Of a stretch of 64,000 nucleotides of DNA, positions 15,101-30,100 are shown piece by piece. Both the position numbers and the translations under genes were made by a program. The notes under the pieces were generated by a model. It was not told the DNA's origin. It searched no databases and worked only from the letters and a program-made list of their open reading frames with translations. The stretch is from Hofstenia miamia (Eukaryota > Xenacoelomorpha > Acoela > Hofsteniidae), in contig CABFPE010000610.1 in NCBI GenBank assembly GCA_900660155.1, positions 75,644 through 139,643 on the forward strand, read 5' to 3'. The number at the start of each line of letters is the position of its first letter. The first letter of the stretch is position 1.

Positions 15101-18100
15101 TCATTGTATACCCACTTAATATGTGCCAGACTTGTCAACGAGCCGAGCTTGAGCACAGTATTTGATATACAAGGAGCCCAAAACGAGCCTATTTTAGGCA
15201 AAGCAAGTTTAGGGTTCTGCTTGTTAATTTAATTATGCAGATTTTTCTTATTTTTTCATTCAATATTCCTTACTTATAATCGTATTTTAGAAATGTTGAT
15301 TAAAGAATAGGAAGAGCTATGTAAAATATTCTTTGAGCACAATGTTTTTAAAAAAATACCGAGGTAAAACGAGCCTCATTCAAAGATTTTATGTGGCGAG
15401 CCGAACTTACACAAAATTTAAACGAGCCGAGGCGAGCTTGGAAATGTCGGCTCGTTGACAAGTCTGATATGTGCTATATAAACAAACACGTAGCAACTTA
15501 TTGATCGTAGTATGAAATTAATAAAATATTGGTTGTATGGAATATAATGAAGATATCTCAAAAATAATAATTGAATCAATACCAATTTTAATGATTAGTT
15601 TTCCAAATGTATATCTAGGAAAAGTAAAAAAATTGAACGCCAAATCTTCTTTCAAATAAGAGGTATAACATTATTTCGCAAGGGATGCTGAGGAAGCAGC
15701 TCCTTTTCTCCGATCGAGATAGGGTTAACTCAAACATGATATTTTAGAAGTCGAACTTTTAAAACAACAATGATAATGAAATCTTAATCTTAAACAGCCT
15801 CGCGTTAATTTTAAAGGACAAATCGTTTTTCCACATTTTCAAAGAATTTTGTCCAAGCCCATTACCAAATTTGAAAATCTATTGGGAAACATCTTTTAAT
15901 GCAATGTTGAAAACTTCTATTAAAGCTTATTGCTGTTGTGAAGGGTGTTGAAAAGATTGACAAGTTTTCTTTGAAAATTTAGAATTTTTCAAAAACATTT
16001 AAATTCTCTCCATACCTAATTTTCGGGTATTTATAGGGTTTGTGCCCATGTAAGCAAACAAAGAACTTTGATTGGTTTTTTATCTGTGCAAAGATGTTGC
16101 AAACCCATTGAGGCGTGTCGTACGCAAAGTCAGAGGTAGCGGTGATTTCAGATTGAGCTCAGCTTTAATAGTTTTTGAGCTATAAGCGTTTAAAATTTTT
16201 TTAGGATCATGAAAAATTTTCCAAAATTCCCAGACTGTTTAAGGCTAACTGACAATGTTGAAAGTTCCTTATTTTCTATAACACGTTTTTCTCCTTGAGA
16301 ATGATATAATTTTTAACTATTTCTTTGCCTCCGCGATCATTGTACACTTTCAATTTTTGTGAATAGAATTCATATGATAAGGTGAATTTGTCAATTTATT
16401 TGTCCCTAATAGAATAAAGGCGTTTAAGATCATATGTAAAAGTTAGAGGCGTTTTACAAAACATTGAAAAACTACTTTTTATTAAGTACAATAAACTATT
16501 TTGACTCTACATTGTAATGTATAATTTAAATTTGACTCATATTCAAATGATCGGGGTCTACATACCTCTAACCTATATAATAGCAAATTATAGCAAATGT
16601 CAACGCCATACTATCATTCTACGTAACGAAAACTTAGCGTTTTCAATTACTTTCAAGACTTCTTGAAAGAGGCACGTTTCAATGACCAATCTCGATTGAC
16701 TTAAGTTAAATTCTTTAATCATTCCCGCCAAAACTTCTAATCACTTTCCAACGTGATACATTCAGCGTTACTGGTTTCCTCACCATTTATTGTTGATATC
16801 GTTTCATTGCTCTAATCTAATTCGAATTTTCTACTACATGAAACAATAAGTTGCTTCGAGATATTTGCACAATACTGAATGCAATGCACTCATTTGTTTA
16901 TTACGAGGCTTTTTTGGCACATCTCTGGGAAGAGTTGTAAATTACATTGGTGTATTGATGTGACAATTTTATATCATTCCAAAATTTTACATTTTTTCAA
17001 ATACAATTTTTTTAATGAACTTGAAATTTGATTGGTGTATTTTCCGCCCAATAAGTTGATTTTCTTGTCATAATTTTGTACATAATTTTGCATGGATAGT
17101 ATATTTGGAAAACCTTCTTTGACCCATAAAATGTTGACTAATTACACTAAGCGTATTAATTACGAAAAAATCTTGCTATTCGAAGTTATCATTCCATCTG
17201 TTTTAATATCACGCTGTTTCAATATTCAAAACGAGGCTAAGCATTCATGTTGGAGAAATTTTTCAAAAATGTCTGGTGTTTATTCGGCGATCATATGGAA
17301 CACCTTCATTTTTAAAGCTGAAAGTGGGTTTAGGTCTTTGCGGTGTATCAGTCAGGGAATACCGTAACTTAGCCATGCAATGTTCACGTTACTACCGCAT
17401 TAAAGGGCGACTACAATATGTAGCATATCCAACTTTCTTAATTCTTCTCATTACACGTAGGAAATGGGTCCTTTCCCGCAGTTTACAATATGGGTTTGCT
17501 CTTCAACAATTACCTGAAATGTTGTATCACAAATTTTGGTCAATTTTACAGCTGTAAATTCCTTATCACGTTATTGCTTTCGAAATTTATGTTTTCACAG
17601 AAAGATGTAAATATTAAGTTTATAAGCAAGTTATAAATGTTTTTTATAGTGTATACTTATAGAACTTCTTTCAGTGACATCAATTTTTTGTGTAAGCAAT
17701 AACCTGTCATTGCATTAGTTATTTTTACGCATAGAATGCTAATAACGTGTTTCAGCGATTAATGACTGCTCTCCATTTTGAAACTCTTTGAAGTGATTTT
17801 GTAAAGAAGTGCTTCATCAAACAAACGCTAAAACTTATAATAAGATTTCTTTCATTTTGATGTCGACAACATACGCGTATGCTATCCAAAACCCGAGTGC
17901 TGCAGAAATTCTGCGCATACTCACAATAAACTGTTTAGGTTGAGTTTTGTTGATTAAATTTAAAGATTCGATTTAAATTCTGGAACACTATTCAATATGC
18001 ATTTCAAATGGTTTCATTGCATTAAAAATGTAGTAAGATCAATGATTTTTACATAATACCTACAACACATTTTTAGCGATTTTTTTATATTGGTGTGATT

Positions 18101-21100
18101 ACTAAATGGAAGTTTAGGTGAATAGTCTGCAGTTAAGGGTAAATATTAAGGGTTTTTGATTTGAAGTATGCAAGGGTTGGAAAAAACTTGTTTTTAAAAA
18201 TAAATTCTATCGATATGACAAAAGCGTCTTTAAATTCTCAACTATTGATTTTTACGAAATACGTGAAAAATGCTGAATTTAGTATTGAACGTAATGAAAC
18301 GATTCAATAGAACAATTGACTTCTTTAAATTCGCACGCGAGTAATGCACGTATTACTGGTAACCTTCCTGGATGAGTTACTAGTTTGGGAGAGGAATAGC
18401 AACTCTAAATGCTAACACTGTCGCTTGAGAAGTGCATTGAACTAGTTTTAAATCCGGAAATCATATAACGCAAAATGAAGTGGTAATTGATGTTTCAATA
18501 GATTATCACAAATTTTATTCGGAAAAGATATACTCTTTCAATACTTTAAACTTAGATAATGTCCGCAATGATTGTTTGTGTTCAGCACTAGAATCAATGC
18601 ATGGAGTTAATCCAGATTACGAAATTTGAAATCAGAGAAATGCACTAAAAGTTATTCTGAAAAAACATCTGAGAAAATCATGGGTATTAAACATTTTTTC
18701 AAAATGTTTTTTACAACCAGCCTTGTCAACAGCTAGCTATTATTTATGAGTGTATACTTCTTGAGTAACTTTCTCCTAGGTGCAGGTCAAAAGTTACTGA
18801 AACGATATTGAAGATGTTTACAACAATGTTACCCTGATTAACGTTTTAATCAAACTTCAAATCATGCATTAAGTATAACGTATAAAGCATAGTTCTTCGT
18901 TTAAAAGGCAGTTGTTGTCAGAGGCGTAGTGAGATTGTTTTTCAATAAAAGAGGCGGCTCAAATTTCATTAAAAAATGACTGGAATATACATTACGATAA
19001 TTAATGCTATGTATTTATCAATTGAATTTTTATTACTTAACTGCCAAATATGCTGTCAGCTTTTGTGTCATATTTAATGAAAACTTCAATTGTTTTGCCA
19101 ATTTTCCATTTTTGGATTAGTAATACTTCAGTTAAAAATGTTTAATATTATACTCCAGCGTCTTCATAGAAGGTTCATGTGTCGAAACACTGCAAAGATT
19201 TTTTGACCTATTACAACTTGTGCTTTTTAATCTATTGATTTATATCATTGTTTTTTACTGAAAAATCCACTTGGGATAATTGATTTTAAATTGTACTTGT
19301 TATTTTCATTCACACCAATCAGTAGGCTATCATCCTTGCCTACAATTCATACAAAAATTTCTGATTTGGAATGATTTGGAATGTATTACATGGTCGATTG
19401 ACAAGAATATACAATTTAATAAGGTTTAAAAATTATACAAGTTTAAAAATGGATTAAGTTTTGATTGACAATTTAAATTAGTAGCCTGGTTTTAGAATTT
19501 TACAAACATGGGGTCATCTTACAATTTTCGGCCGAAAACAAATAAAAATGAAATGATAATTTAAACAATAATTGATGCAATAGAAAATCCTGTTCATTGT
19601 GATTTCTATAATACCATGGCTCGGTTTTCATTTTTCAAAATGAATTTGTTACTAAATAATTTTGATATTTTTTCAAATTATTTGTTTGAGTTTTTGGACA
19701 TTCACCCCAGGCGCTATCTCTTTGTGTTTTTATCAGACAAACAATGCATTTCCTAGTATAAGTGATTTCTACTATTACAAAAGAAAAACTGCTTGTTAGT
19801 TGTTTACTGCTGAGATCTACTTACATATTTTGAATAAGCTGCTTACTTGTTAATCATATTAAAGTAAAATATATGCCTATCACTACATGAGCCAATTTTT
19901 TAAATTGATCAGCTGCATTTTACATCAGTGTTTTGTAAAACAATGATCCTGTTAATAGCATGTTTTTTGTCCCTACTTGCTAACAACTCTTTTTTAACAA
20001 GTCCACTTTTTATACCAAGGCGAAGTTGACGCTTCAAAAATGGTGTACAAATTTGTGGTTCGACATGAAAGTCTAATTAAAAAATTTTAGCAACTCTTAT
20101 CTCAAATTTATACACATCGTCATCAAAACTATTTGAAATTTGTAGAAAATACACTTTAATAAGTAGAAAATCCTTGAAAAGGACTAGTCGTGGTTGCCTC
20201 CGCCTAAAGCATTAAACACCTGGATTATAGGCATCATTCACCCTTCCTGAATATAATTAACTTTTTGTGACTCTATTGCATGAAAACTGTTGTCACAAGA
20301 AAAACAAAATCGACAAAAGTTTTATACCTAGTGAAAAATCCACAAAATTGTGTGTGATTTGTAAAAAAAAGATTTGTGGGCTTGTACTAACATTATTTGT
20401 AACAATTGTATTCATTTTATTTGTTTGAAAATTATGTTAAAAGCGTGGTTATGCTGTGACTGGTCAATTAAACATGTCATGTGCATTTTATAGTTAATTT
20501 CACAATATTTAACTTCAATTTGAATATTAGTTTTTGCGTTGGCAAAAACATTTTCCCATCATATCTAGCAGAAAAATTTAGCATTTGCTTTTGTGGTAGT
20601 TTATAATAAATTAAAATAGTGTATAAATAAACACTTTCATGAAATTTATTCAAATAGTTCAAATGCTGTAGTTATCAAATTTTACATGCTTCCTCTCATT
20701 ACTTTAAGCTGCGCGAGGCAGGGCCTACTAAATATTTAGAATAGGGTTTCTGCTCTCACGGTTCACAACAAAATGCAACAAGATTTCAACTGGAGGGTTC
20801 TCTCGAAAAAATGTTTAGTTTATTTATAACCTTTTAAATGTTTTTATTTTTCATAACGTAGAATGTATATGTTATGATATGTAATTTTTATCACAATAAT
20901 GAAATTGTTTTTTTAGAGAATGGGTTATTCATTTTCTGGCTCTTCAACCATCCCGACAGACAGATTTAGTAAAACGGATTGTACGTGCTGGTCTCACGGG
21001 GCCCGGAATCGCCACCATCTCCGCCCACATTCTCCCACAGGTTCTCTCATTATTTCACTCATTATTCAATTTCCCTCAATTGTTATTTTATGTCTGATAT

Positions 21101-24100
21101 CAAAGCATTTCCATGCGAATTGATGTCATTTTTCGTTTATAGAAGCCGCCTGACAATTGTCACTGATCAGTTTAGATTGACGTATTTTTCTATTTTAATT
21201 GTCATTTCACGCAATTTATTTATTTTATAGCTTTTTACTAATGTAATGGTTAAAGCAATTAATTTACTATTAGAGAACTTTTCATTTTGCTCGTGTCTGT
21301 AAAATTTAGCAATTGAGTAATCTTTTGTTTGCTTAGCTGCATTTTTTCAATAAGTCGAGTATTTCACGTTTCTCTATACTTTCAAATTTCGTTGAAATTA
21401 TATTCTCAGTCATGTGTTATATAAATATACGTGAACATTTGTGGTTTCTCTTAATATCTTCCACTACGGTGTAATTTAGTGCTATATTTACATTTAAACG
21501 CTGTCCGTCAAGTCATTCCATATACTTAAATAGATATATTCAGTTTACAATAAACTAAATATCAAATTTTCATTTTTTTCCTGGTTAGTAGTTGTAGTCG
21601 TTGATTATAATATTGGCTGTATAATTTTACAATACATAGAATACGGGAGATAGCCAGCCTGTTAAACGTTGTTTTGTTTAAAAATTGTAAATTCATTAGT
21701 GGTTAAACACAAATTATATTTAAGATTTTCATTACATCTAATTTTACATTTGATGACCCAATAGTGGTCTCCTGGGGTGTTCCCTATAGAGATCTTGGTG
21801 TATTGTTTTAATTGCTCGTCATCACTAGGGTTATTCTCCTGAAGCTCCAGCTTACATCAGCAGGTCATTTGAGCACAATTTATGTGCCATTACATAATCA
21901 TTGTATACGAATAAATGTTACCTTGGATTTTGACTCTGCTCTAAACTTTTCGAATTCAAAGAAAACTTAGTTGCGAATTTTGTCGAAAGGAGGATTTGAA
22001 TGCCTTTTCAACTTGTTTTTATGAAAGGTGACATTTTCATAAGCTTCTCAAGTGCAGCATAATTTGTTGGATTCCGAGAGGTTTTTTAGGTGAATTCTGC
22101 TATATATAAAAATAAAAATTCTGTCAGCATATAAGTATGTTATTTTTACTTAGAATTTTGTAGTGTTTTGTTCGGATTTTAAAAATCTTTCTCATTTTTA
22201 GAAACAGTCAATCACAGGTGAAATTTTTAGTCCAATCGTCTTGTGGTTTCGGTTTTATCATTACTTTAGATTGTTTTGTGTTATTGTAACTCGTACATGT
22301 CTTATTCGGATGTATATAATGTCGGCGATCATTCGAAAATTGTTTTTAGCCGCTAGATGGCATATTAGGATTTCAATTTTGACCTTAAACTGCCTAAGAA
22401 TTTTTAAAATTTTTATGATCTCTCAAATTACTAAAGCTATTAAAAACCTGTAAGCATTACTGGATAGAGAATGGTCTCCTCTTTATTTTTCGCATTCACG
22501 ATCCCATCTAGGGTAATCTCTTTATAGAAAACAAAATATTTAAGGCTAGTTGTTGCTCCCATTGGCATTAGACCTCCGGATTACATGAACATTAAGAAGA
22601 TGAGAATTTTATTTTTTTTAAATAAATTGATTTTCCAATGAAAAATCATGAATCTTTTCAAGTACTTGAGTAACTGCAATACAATTTAGTACAAGTTTTC
22701 AACATTATGTTCGAGCACGTTCACCAATAGTTGTGACCATATCTCAGGATTTCCCAATTTTATAATAAGCTTGGAGAAAATTCATTGAAAATTTGGAAAA
22801 ACAGTTTGTAGTATATATAGGCAGTTTAAAGTTGCATTTAATAATGTTCATTTTTTTAATATATAGATTAAGAAAATTCTTGTAGTTTTTTTATTTGATA
22901 AGCACTGTCTGTTGTTCTTTGCGTAAGCATAAATTAACCGAAGACTGTCCAAAAAATTAGTTGAATTTTTAATATTTTGTATGTTATCTCTAACCGGTAT
23001 GCTCTAAATGCAGCTTAATTTATGCTAAAAAGTTTGAAGGTTGGAAAAAATTTTTGAAAGAGATTTAAGTTTAAAATTTTTTAAGCTATATACATATGTT
23101 CAAATTGTCATTAATTCATAACCTTGGAACAAACATTGGCAAAATTTGTATTAAAAATTATTTTTAACAATAAGTATATTGGTTTACTCTGTAAGTTAAA
23201 ATGAAAATGAATGATTACATGTAGTGGAAGTTGAAGCTGATTAAACATGGTTTAATCAACTCATTGTTTTTAGTATGTGCAAGGTTTTTTTTCTTTGATT
23301 TAAGGAAGGTATAATATTGTACAAGGACAACTTAATTAAGTACTCCTTGTTTTGGCACATCATGTAATAATCATTGCCAGCAATATTATTAAAGATTTTG
23401 CTAAGAAGGAAATGAGTGCTTTCACAGAGATGAATTAGTGCTTAACCTTATATGCCAATTTTGTACTCTTAAACTAATACAAGAGCAAAGACACGCTTTC
23501 AAGCAAATTGCTTCATTAAAGGTATTGGAGAGGAAATTTCGGACGCACGTTTCCGTTGGTCTAATAAATTTTGAGTTTATATAAATTGGCAAGCACATCA
23601 TCAAATCATTTAACTTGGCAAAATTGAATCAAATTTACTTTGCTAGAATTTGAGTTTTAAGAATCATCAAATCTTTAGAAAATTAATAGTATACATTCAT
23701 GTGAATATTATTATTATTTTAATTAACCTCTTCTGGGTTTAATTTAATAAAAACAAATGACTGGAAACAAGGACCTCTGAAATGCCTTAACGGAAGCAAA
23801 ATTTTCCTTTAAATCTATAATTTCAAAAATGTATTCAGTTATTTTTTAATTTTAGCTTGAACTTTGAACAAAGCGCATTTTTCCATCTTCACAAAGAATT
23901 TTCTCCAAGAGTGTTAAAAATTTCTATTAAAGTGTATTGCTGTGGTCGAAATGGTGTAAAAGATTATCTATTTTTCTTTGAAAAAAATAGATTCCCTCCA
24001 TACCTAGCGTTCATATAATTTAATTGTTTCGAGGTCATGGAGGCAACAAAAATTTTTAACTCTTGTTGATATTTGGATGGATCTTCCAGCCCCACTGAAG

Positions 24101-27100
24101 CGTGCCGTGCGTGGTCAGAGGTTGTGGTGCTTTCAGATCGTTGCAATATTTATTAGTTTTTGAAATATCAGCATTTATATTTTTTCAAGAGCTGCAAATA
24201 ATAATGGTTTTGTCAGTCACGTTGATTTTGACAGTCGACATTTATTTTTAAAATCGTTGATTTTGAGGCAACTCAGTCTAGAGTTTTGTAGGCCCACTAT
24301 GGTACCGCTGTTGTCAAGACAAGTGCAGAAGTTGTATAATTGTGTACTGACTCAGTTGATGGAAAACTGTTTTCAAAAATGAATTTTTAATTATAAATGG
24401 GTAAATTCTGACGCACATCAAAGAACTGTTTAATGTGCCTGAAAATAATAATAATGTGCAATAAATCTGATTAATATACTAATTTCAATCAATGAAGCTA
24501 TTGGTCTTTTCTTAAGATGTAGCCTGCTTAAGAGCATCGCTTAATTCATAGAATTTGCCTTTGAATATTGGTTGCTTGTTGCAAGATCATTTCAAATCTA
24601 ACGTAATCCGCGTAACACTCATTATTACGGGAAAAATAATGTATCTTGATACAAAAGAGACAAACTCCTAAGTCAGATTGTTCAGAGCACCTCGAGATAC
24701 ATCTCGTTTGAATGCAACGAATAATTTCGCAAATTCAGCATCGAGCACATTCTTGTACTTCTCCCTTAGGTGAACAAAGAGATAGTTTCAATATCTTCCA
24801 TGATAACATACGAATTACAATTTACACAAGCAGATACCCATGGAAGTTTATTTTCACGCATTTCCCCCACCTACAAAGTAGAAAACGTTAGCAATTTCTT
24901 TAACTGATGGCATGTCGATCAAATAATTAGTCATCTGTCATTGGCATTAGATATAATCATGCAATATTTTTAATCCTATTTGCGAGTTAAAGAAAATTAA
25001 AATTATAATGTTGGGTCAAATCCAGACATGGATGACTCTGCGGCAATTTTTTAATTAAAATTTTTCCTAGCTAAGCTATCTTTCTGAAGCTAGTCGTGAA
25101 GGTATTTATGGCAGCAGTAGCAAGTGAACAATGTATGACATTTTAGGATTCTGATCCGAAAGAACTTGAGATGAAACCACTTTTCTTAACAAAAGAATAA
25201 TGCCTTTTTCAGATATTTATGTAGTCTTAGGAACCATGGCAATGCCTCTTTGTGTGCACTGGAGCAATCCATGGAGTTCCTTCCCTATAACCTGAGAAAA
25301 GAGATATAAATTTCCGAACAATCGTTCAGAGAATAATAATAACTCATGTGAATGCAAGCATCACCAAGAAGGCATTTTACCATAAATGATTCTCATCCAC
25401 GCGTACAACGTGTGAACCATTATATTGTAAGCATTTATATACATAAACTTCATCATTATTTTACAGAAACTTCTATTGGCATTAATGTTGCTAAAAAGTA
25501 TGCTTATCATTACTTGACAAGATTGGTTATTTGATTTCTGAAGCATACCAATATTTAAGAAAGGACAAAAGTCTTTGTAAGCTGCTATATGCAAATCGGA
25601 ATGTGGTATATACAAATAGTAGTGTGGAATACCTGTGAGATAAGTCGAGGTGCCAAGCCATTCGCATAACGTACAGAGTTGATGCCTTGTAGATAAAACC
25701 ATTTTATGCATTATATAATAATAGATGTCTTCAAGGGTGAATCTTATAGAGGAATTCACCGTGTCTTCCTTATATGCATTTTGATAAAAGACCTTATAAC
25801 TAATTAAAATAGCATTGGTTTCTTTTTTAAATTATTTCATATTTACATGCAATTGTTAACTGAGAGCATTCCATTTTAGCTAGATGTAAAGAAAATTACA
25901 ATTTAAACTGACATCTATCTAGTTTACATAACATGAGATCTCAAGAGAGTGCAATGAATATTGAAGCATGCTTTCAATGCTACTTTCAACACTTCTAATT
26001 TGAATTCCTCATTATTGCATGTCTAAAACGTTTTAATGCAAATTTTAATTAATTCTTTCAATTCAATATTCATATATTACGTAATTTCAGGTAATTTCAC
26101 AATCGTTTATTTGTTATTTATTTTTCTGAGTCCAATTATAGATTCTTGCAATTAAGTTTGGAAATTGTTTTAAACAGGCTTGATTCTAAATCTTTGCCTG
26201 TTTTCAAAATAAATTTAATGCATTTTTGCAAAAAGTTCCAAGTTTAGTATTTAGAATAGGAGTGGACGCGGGTTGCCACGCTCGCGCGAATAATTTTGTG
26301 GGTGTCGGTTGGATGAATAATTTCAAAAGTGCTGATGTGACATTGGTTTTTATTCTTCATAGGGTGTAATCTATATAGAATTCTTTTGAAATTTAATTAA
26401 CCCAATATTTACCAACGGCCTATAGTTGGGATGTAACTTTAATTGATGTAGGGATAATTAATTGCTGCAATAAGTTTTCCAAAATGAGCCTGAGTAAAAT
26501 TATATTTGGGCTTGATTGGGAAATCTAGTTAGTCATGTTGATGTTGTCCAGGTTTCAAAATCGAGACTATTTTCAAAGTAGTAAACCGAAAATTTCTTGA
26601 CCCGTTCAAAATGAAACGCTAATTTTAAACGGTTGGGCACATCACTACGATCAGATATCAGTTATTTATCGTTGGGAAAGTAAATATTCACACTGGGTTT
26701 TCAAAAAATGTCCAGTTAATTGTTAATTTTTTGTGTAAACTAGAAATTTTATGTACATATGCATTCTGTTGGGATTTTTAAAAGATTTCTATATGCTAGT
26801 TCTATTTTTGTTTTTGCAAATTAACTTTTAATACAGAATCCATTCAGTCATCCAATTCAAGGTTCAATTTCTAGAGATCATTCCTGTATATTTATCTCCT
26901 TGATTATTGTAACATATTTTGTGTAACTCTAAGGCATTTAATAGTGATAATTTACTGTTTTCAGATTAATGGAATTCTTCATGTCGTGTACTTTACTTTT
27001 ATATAGGAGTCAAACATAAGATGTTGTAATTGAATCATAGACAGATGGGATTTGGAAGGGTTGTTTAATATTTAATGATTACCCCTCAAGAAAGTTTACA

Positions 27101-30100
27101 GTAATCAATTGTAAAACAATGCAGTTTTGTAATCAATGAGGTTCATCTAAAATTTCAATGAAAGTAAGGTAGTGTATTATTTAAATTGTTAGTAAAAGCC
27201 TAACACAAAAGTAGTATTAGTTGGTCATTGACATACTGTTTGGCAATTCTACCTAACTGCATATATTGTGGAGTTGCTATTAATTTCCAAAATGGTTTTA
27301 GCCTAGAACCAGTAAATAAATGAATCTGCGTGGACATTTAAGTTAAAATTTTTATTATTGATGTAAATATATCTCTAATAATGAAAAATTTAATTTAAAT
27401 ACGCACATTGATTGCATTATCGGTAGTTTTGTATAATCCTGAGTGAATATACAGTCACCCTATTGATTTTTATCATTTGCTGTAGTTGAGTAGTGTATGT
27501 CTTGTTGAAAATGTATCCATGTACGTCAATTTTTTATTTTGATACATGTTTTTATACAATAACCTTATTAGGACGTTAACAAGTCAAGATCATTTTCCTT
27601 TCTCCAATAAACGGAATCGTCCAACTTATTTTTTAGTATTATGATCATGAGGTTCATAGAAACACGAAAATAGATGTGCATTTTGTGACTTCAATACAGG
27701 CATTATATTTATTCGGCGATAAGAAAAAGATTTAAATTATTATTTAAACGAATAGGGAAGCGTATATCATTCATTTTCGTTTGGTCCCTAGCTGGAATGT
27801 GATTGACCGTTGCTTCGCTTTCGCAGTTTAAATGAAAAGTTTTTTTTAATTGTACCTTGAATCTCTTATCGTGGAATTACACTACCTCTTTTGGATTATC
27901 TCAACATCCTAATAATTTCATATTTAGCATTTCACTAAAAATATATGTTTTACAATGATTAGGAGCAGAGTATTTTTCTATTTTTGTTTTCTCCATCAAA
28001 AATGTTATTATTTGCCATACTTATCTTTGTTATGTAATTTCATGAGTACGTTATAGAAAACAGTTTACAGCTATTAGGCGAGGTGTTCCTATTTTAAGTA
28101 ATAAATTTGATATATTTTATAAATAACACACTTGATTTACCCTAAGAAATGTTTTGTGATTTAAGTGCGCCAAAATTGTGAGATAATTAGTGTTTAAACG
28201 TTTGAGAAGATTAAGCTGAAAACTCAAAAATTTAACCTTAAACAGGCTCTGGGGATTTTTGAAAAATTTTCATGATCCTATAAAATAATTTTAAACGCTT
28301 ATAGCTCAAAAACTATTAATGGTGTGCTCAATCTGAAAGCACCGCATGATATTAGAGAGTCTCCTCTTTCTTTTTCGTTCTAAATCTGCGCGCTGGCCTT
28401 GTCCCAGCAAGGTGTGCCGTTGCACACCTTCAAAGGCAATGGCCTTCAGCCTCGCGACCTTTGACTCTGCGCACGGCACGCCGCAATGGGGTTGTAATAT
28501 CTTTGCACATATCAAGAAACAGTCAAAGTTCTTTGTTTCCTCCAGAGGCTCAAATCCTTCTAAATAAATTAACACTAGGTATGGAGAGAATTTTAACCTT
28601 TTTCAAAAATTCGGAAAATTCTTAAAAAAAACTTGTTAATTTATTCAACAATCTCTGCAACAGCAACAAGCTTTAATAGAAATTTTCAACATTGCTTTAA
28701 AGTATGTACCTCAATAGACCTACCTATTCCCCAAGATTTTCAAATTTGGAAATAGGCTTGGAGAAAATTCTTTGTAAATGTGGAAAAAACGGTTTGTTCT
28801 TTAAAATGGATGCTAGGCTGTTTGAGGTTAAAGAGAAGGCTACGAAAAATATCCTTAACTTTCCCGGTAGTGGAATTTTTTAATTAATTTTCCTACGGTT
28901 TCTAGTCAATTTTCCATAATGTTCAAAGCTCATAACTATTTAAATATATTCATCGGCTTACCAGAGCGCGGATTTGGTTGTATTCGCAACTTTTCACGCA
29001 ATAACACAATTTTGGTATAAATTTGATGAAAACCCAACTTTTGTTCACCAAGCAGAATTTCGCTCAAAATGTCAAATGGTTTTATATCAAAGCTTGTTTA
29101 AAGTACAGGTGCAGCTTGAATTAGACCGTATAATGTAGCGAATTCACCTCAGACGTAATTGCAAGGACGAAATACGCCTGTAAATAGCATCAACTTAATC
29201 GATTATGTACCATATTTTAGTAAAATTGCAACAATTATTGCAGAAATTCCGAAACTGGTGAAAATGATATTTTGTTACTATTGGAGAGAATCAGGCGACA
29301 ACCCGGGTAGTTGGTTATGCTGTGTGCTGATTTTGATAAAAAAATAAAATATTTTTTTAGTTTTTTTTTCTAACTCGATCAGTTGGAAATTTTTACCTAA
29401 CATTTTCTACAATTTTTGCGCAATTTTTATATTTTTTACCCAACCAAATTCCCCCTTCGGTAGTGTCCTTCCCCTCCAGTTCTGAAAATATGAAAAAAAA
29501 TATTTTTAGCTTTTACAAGTTTTAATGTCATTGCTCCGCCGATGTCAATACATCCGCTTTTAATCACTAGTTTGTGTGATTTTTATTTATAATTTTGTTA
29601 AATTCTAATCTTTTAGTAACACTTATCACGTATATTTTTATATCTATTTTGTATTTGTAGCGTTTAGTTGTATCCTTTCTTCTATTATCGTTAATTTTCT
29701 ATTCGACGTTGCTGTTAAACGTTTTTTTTCATTCTACATTTTAGGTTGCCACATCTCGAGGTAACAAATTTTATCTGAATCGTAGCCTTTATTCAACAAT
29801 CAAACCTTATTGGGAACACTATTCACCGTCAGAACGCAAAATTGCTTCAGCGTATGTATTTAGATCCTTATATTTCACATTAACTCCATTTTACTTCCTT
29901 GCCTTACATTACCATTTAAAACGTCTTTTTGAATATTTTTCGTAAAATACAATTTATCAAATTATGGAAATCCATAAACTATAATATTTGAAATTTCGTG
30001 TACTCTACCCGGAGTTGTAAGTAGTAAGTTAATCTTTCTTACCGCAACACATAAACATGTGTTGACAGATATACATTGTTTTGATCAGTCATGCGTTATT

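Larger units (their letters stand above)
6922..20916 (+). other. ELL: ELL intron, 14.0 kb
   Basis: The longest intron of the gene. It contains a duplicated segment around a 13-N gap (10657-10977), a MITE-like stretch (to about 11212), three hAT-like elements (13003-13347, 13955-14207, 15127-15466) and one TTTAACC-family copy (15785-16249). The rest is unique AT-rich sequence. Frames such as 12012-12320, 12720-13121 and 17092-17557 show no domain; 12720-13121 runs into an element and is taken as spurious. Confidence 0.8.
21041..29744 (+). other. ELL: ELL intron, 8.7 kb
   Basis: AT-rich sequence with three TTTAACC-family copies (22381-22833, 23853-24195, 28232-28832), a weak hAT-like stretch (26257-26648) and a possible decayed minus-strand coding stretch (24668-25759). 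Nothing else is recognised. Confidence 0.8.

Noticed and set aside
17092-17557. Two overlapping frames of about 90 codons
   Set aside because: No splice context, no recognised motif, and composition close to the intron background.
28306-28575. Opposing 73- and 89-codon frames
   Set aside because: Both arise from the GC-rich core of repeat copy B and are mutual shadows; no known domain.
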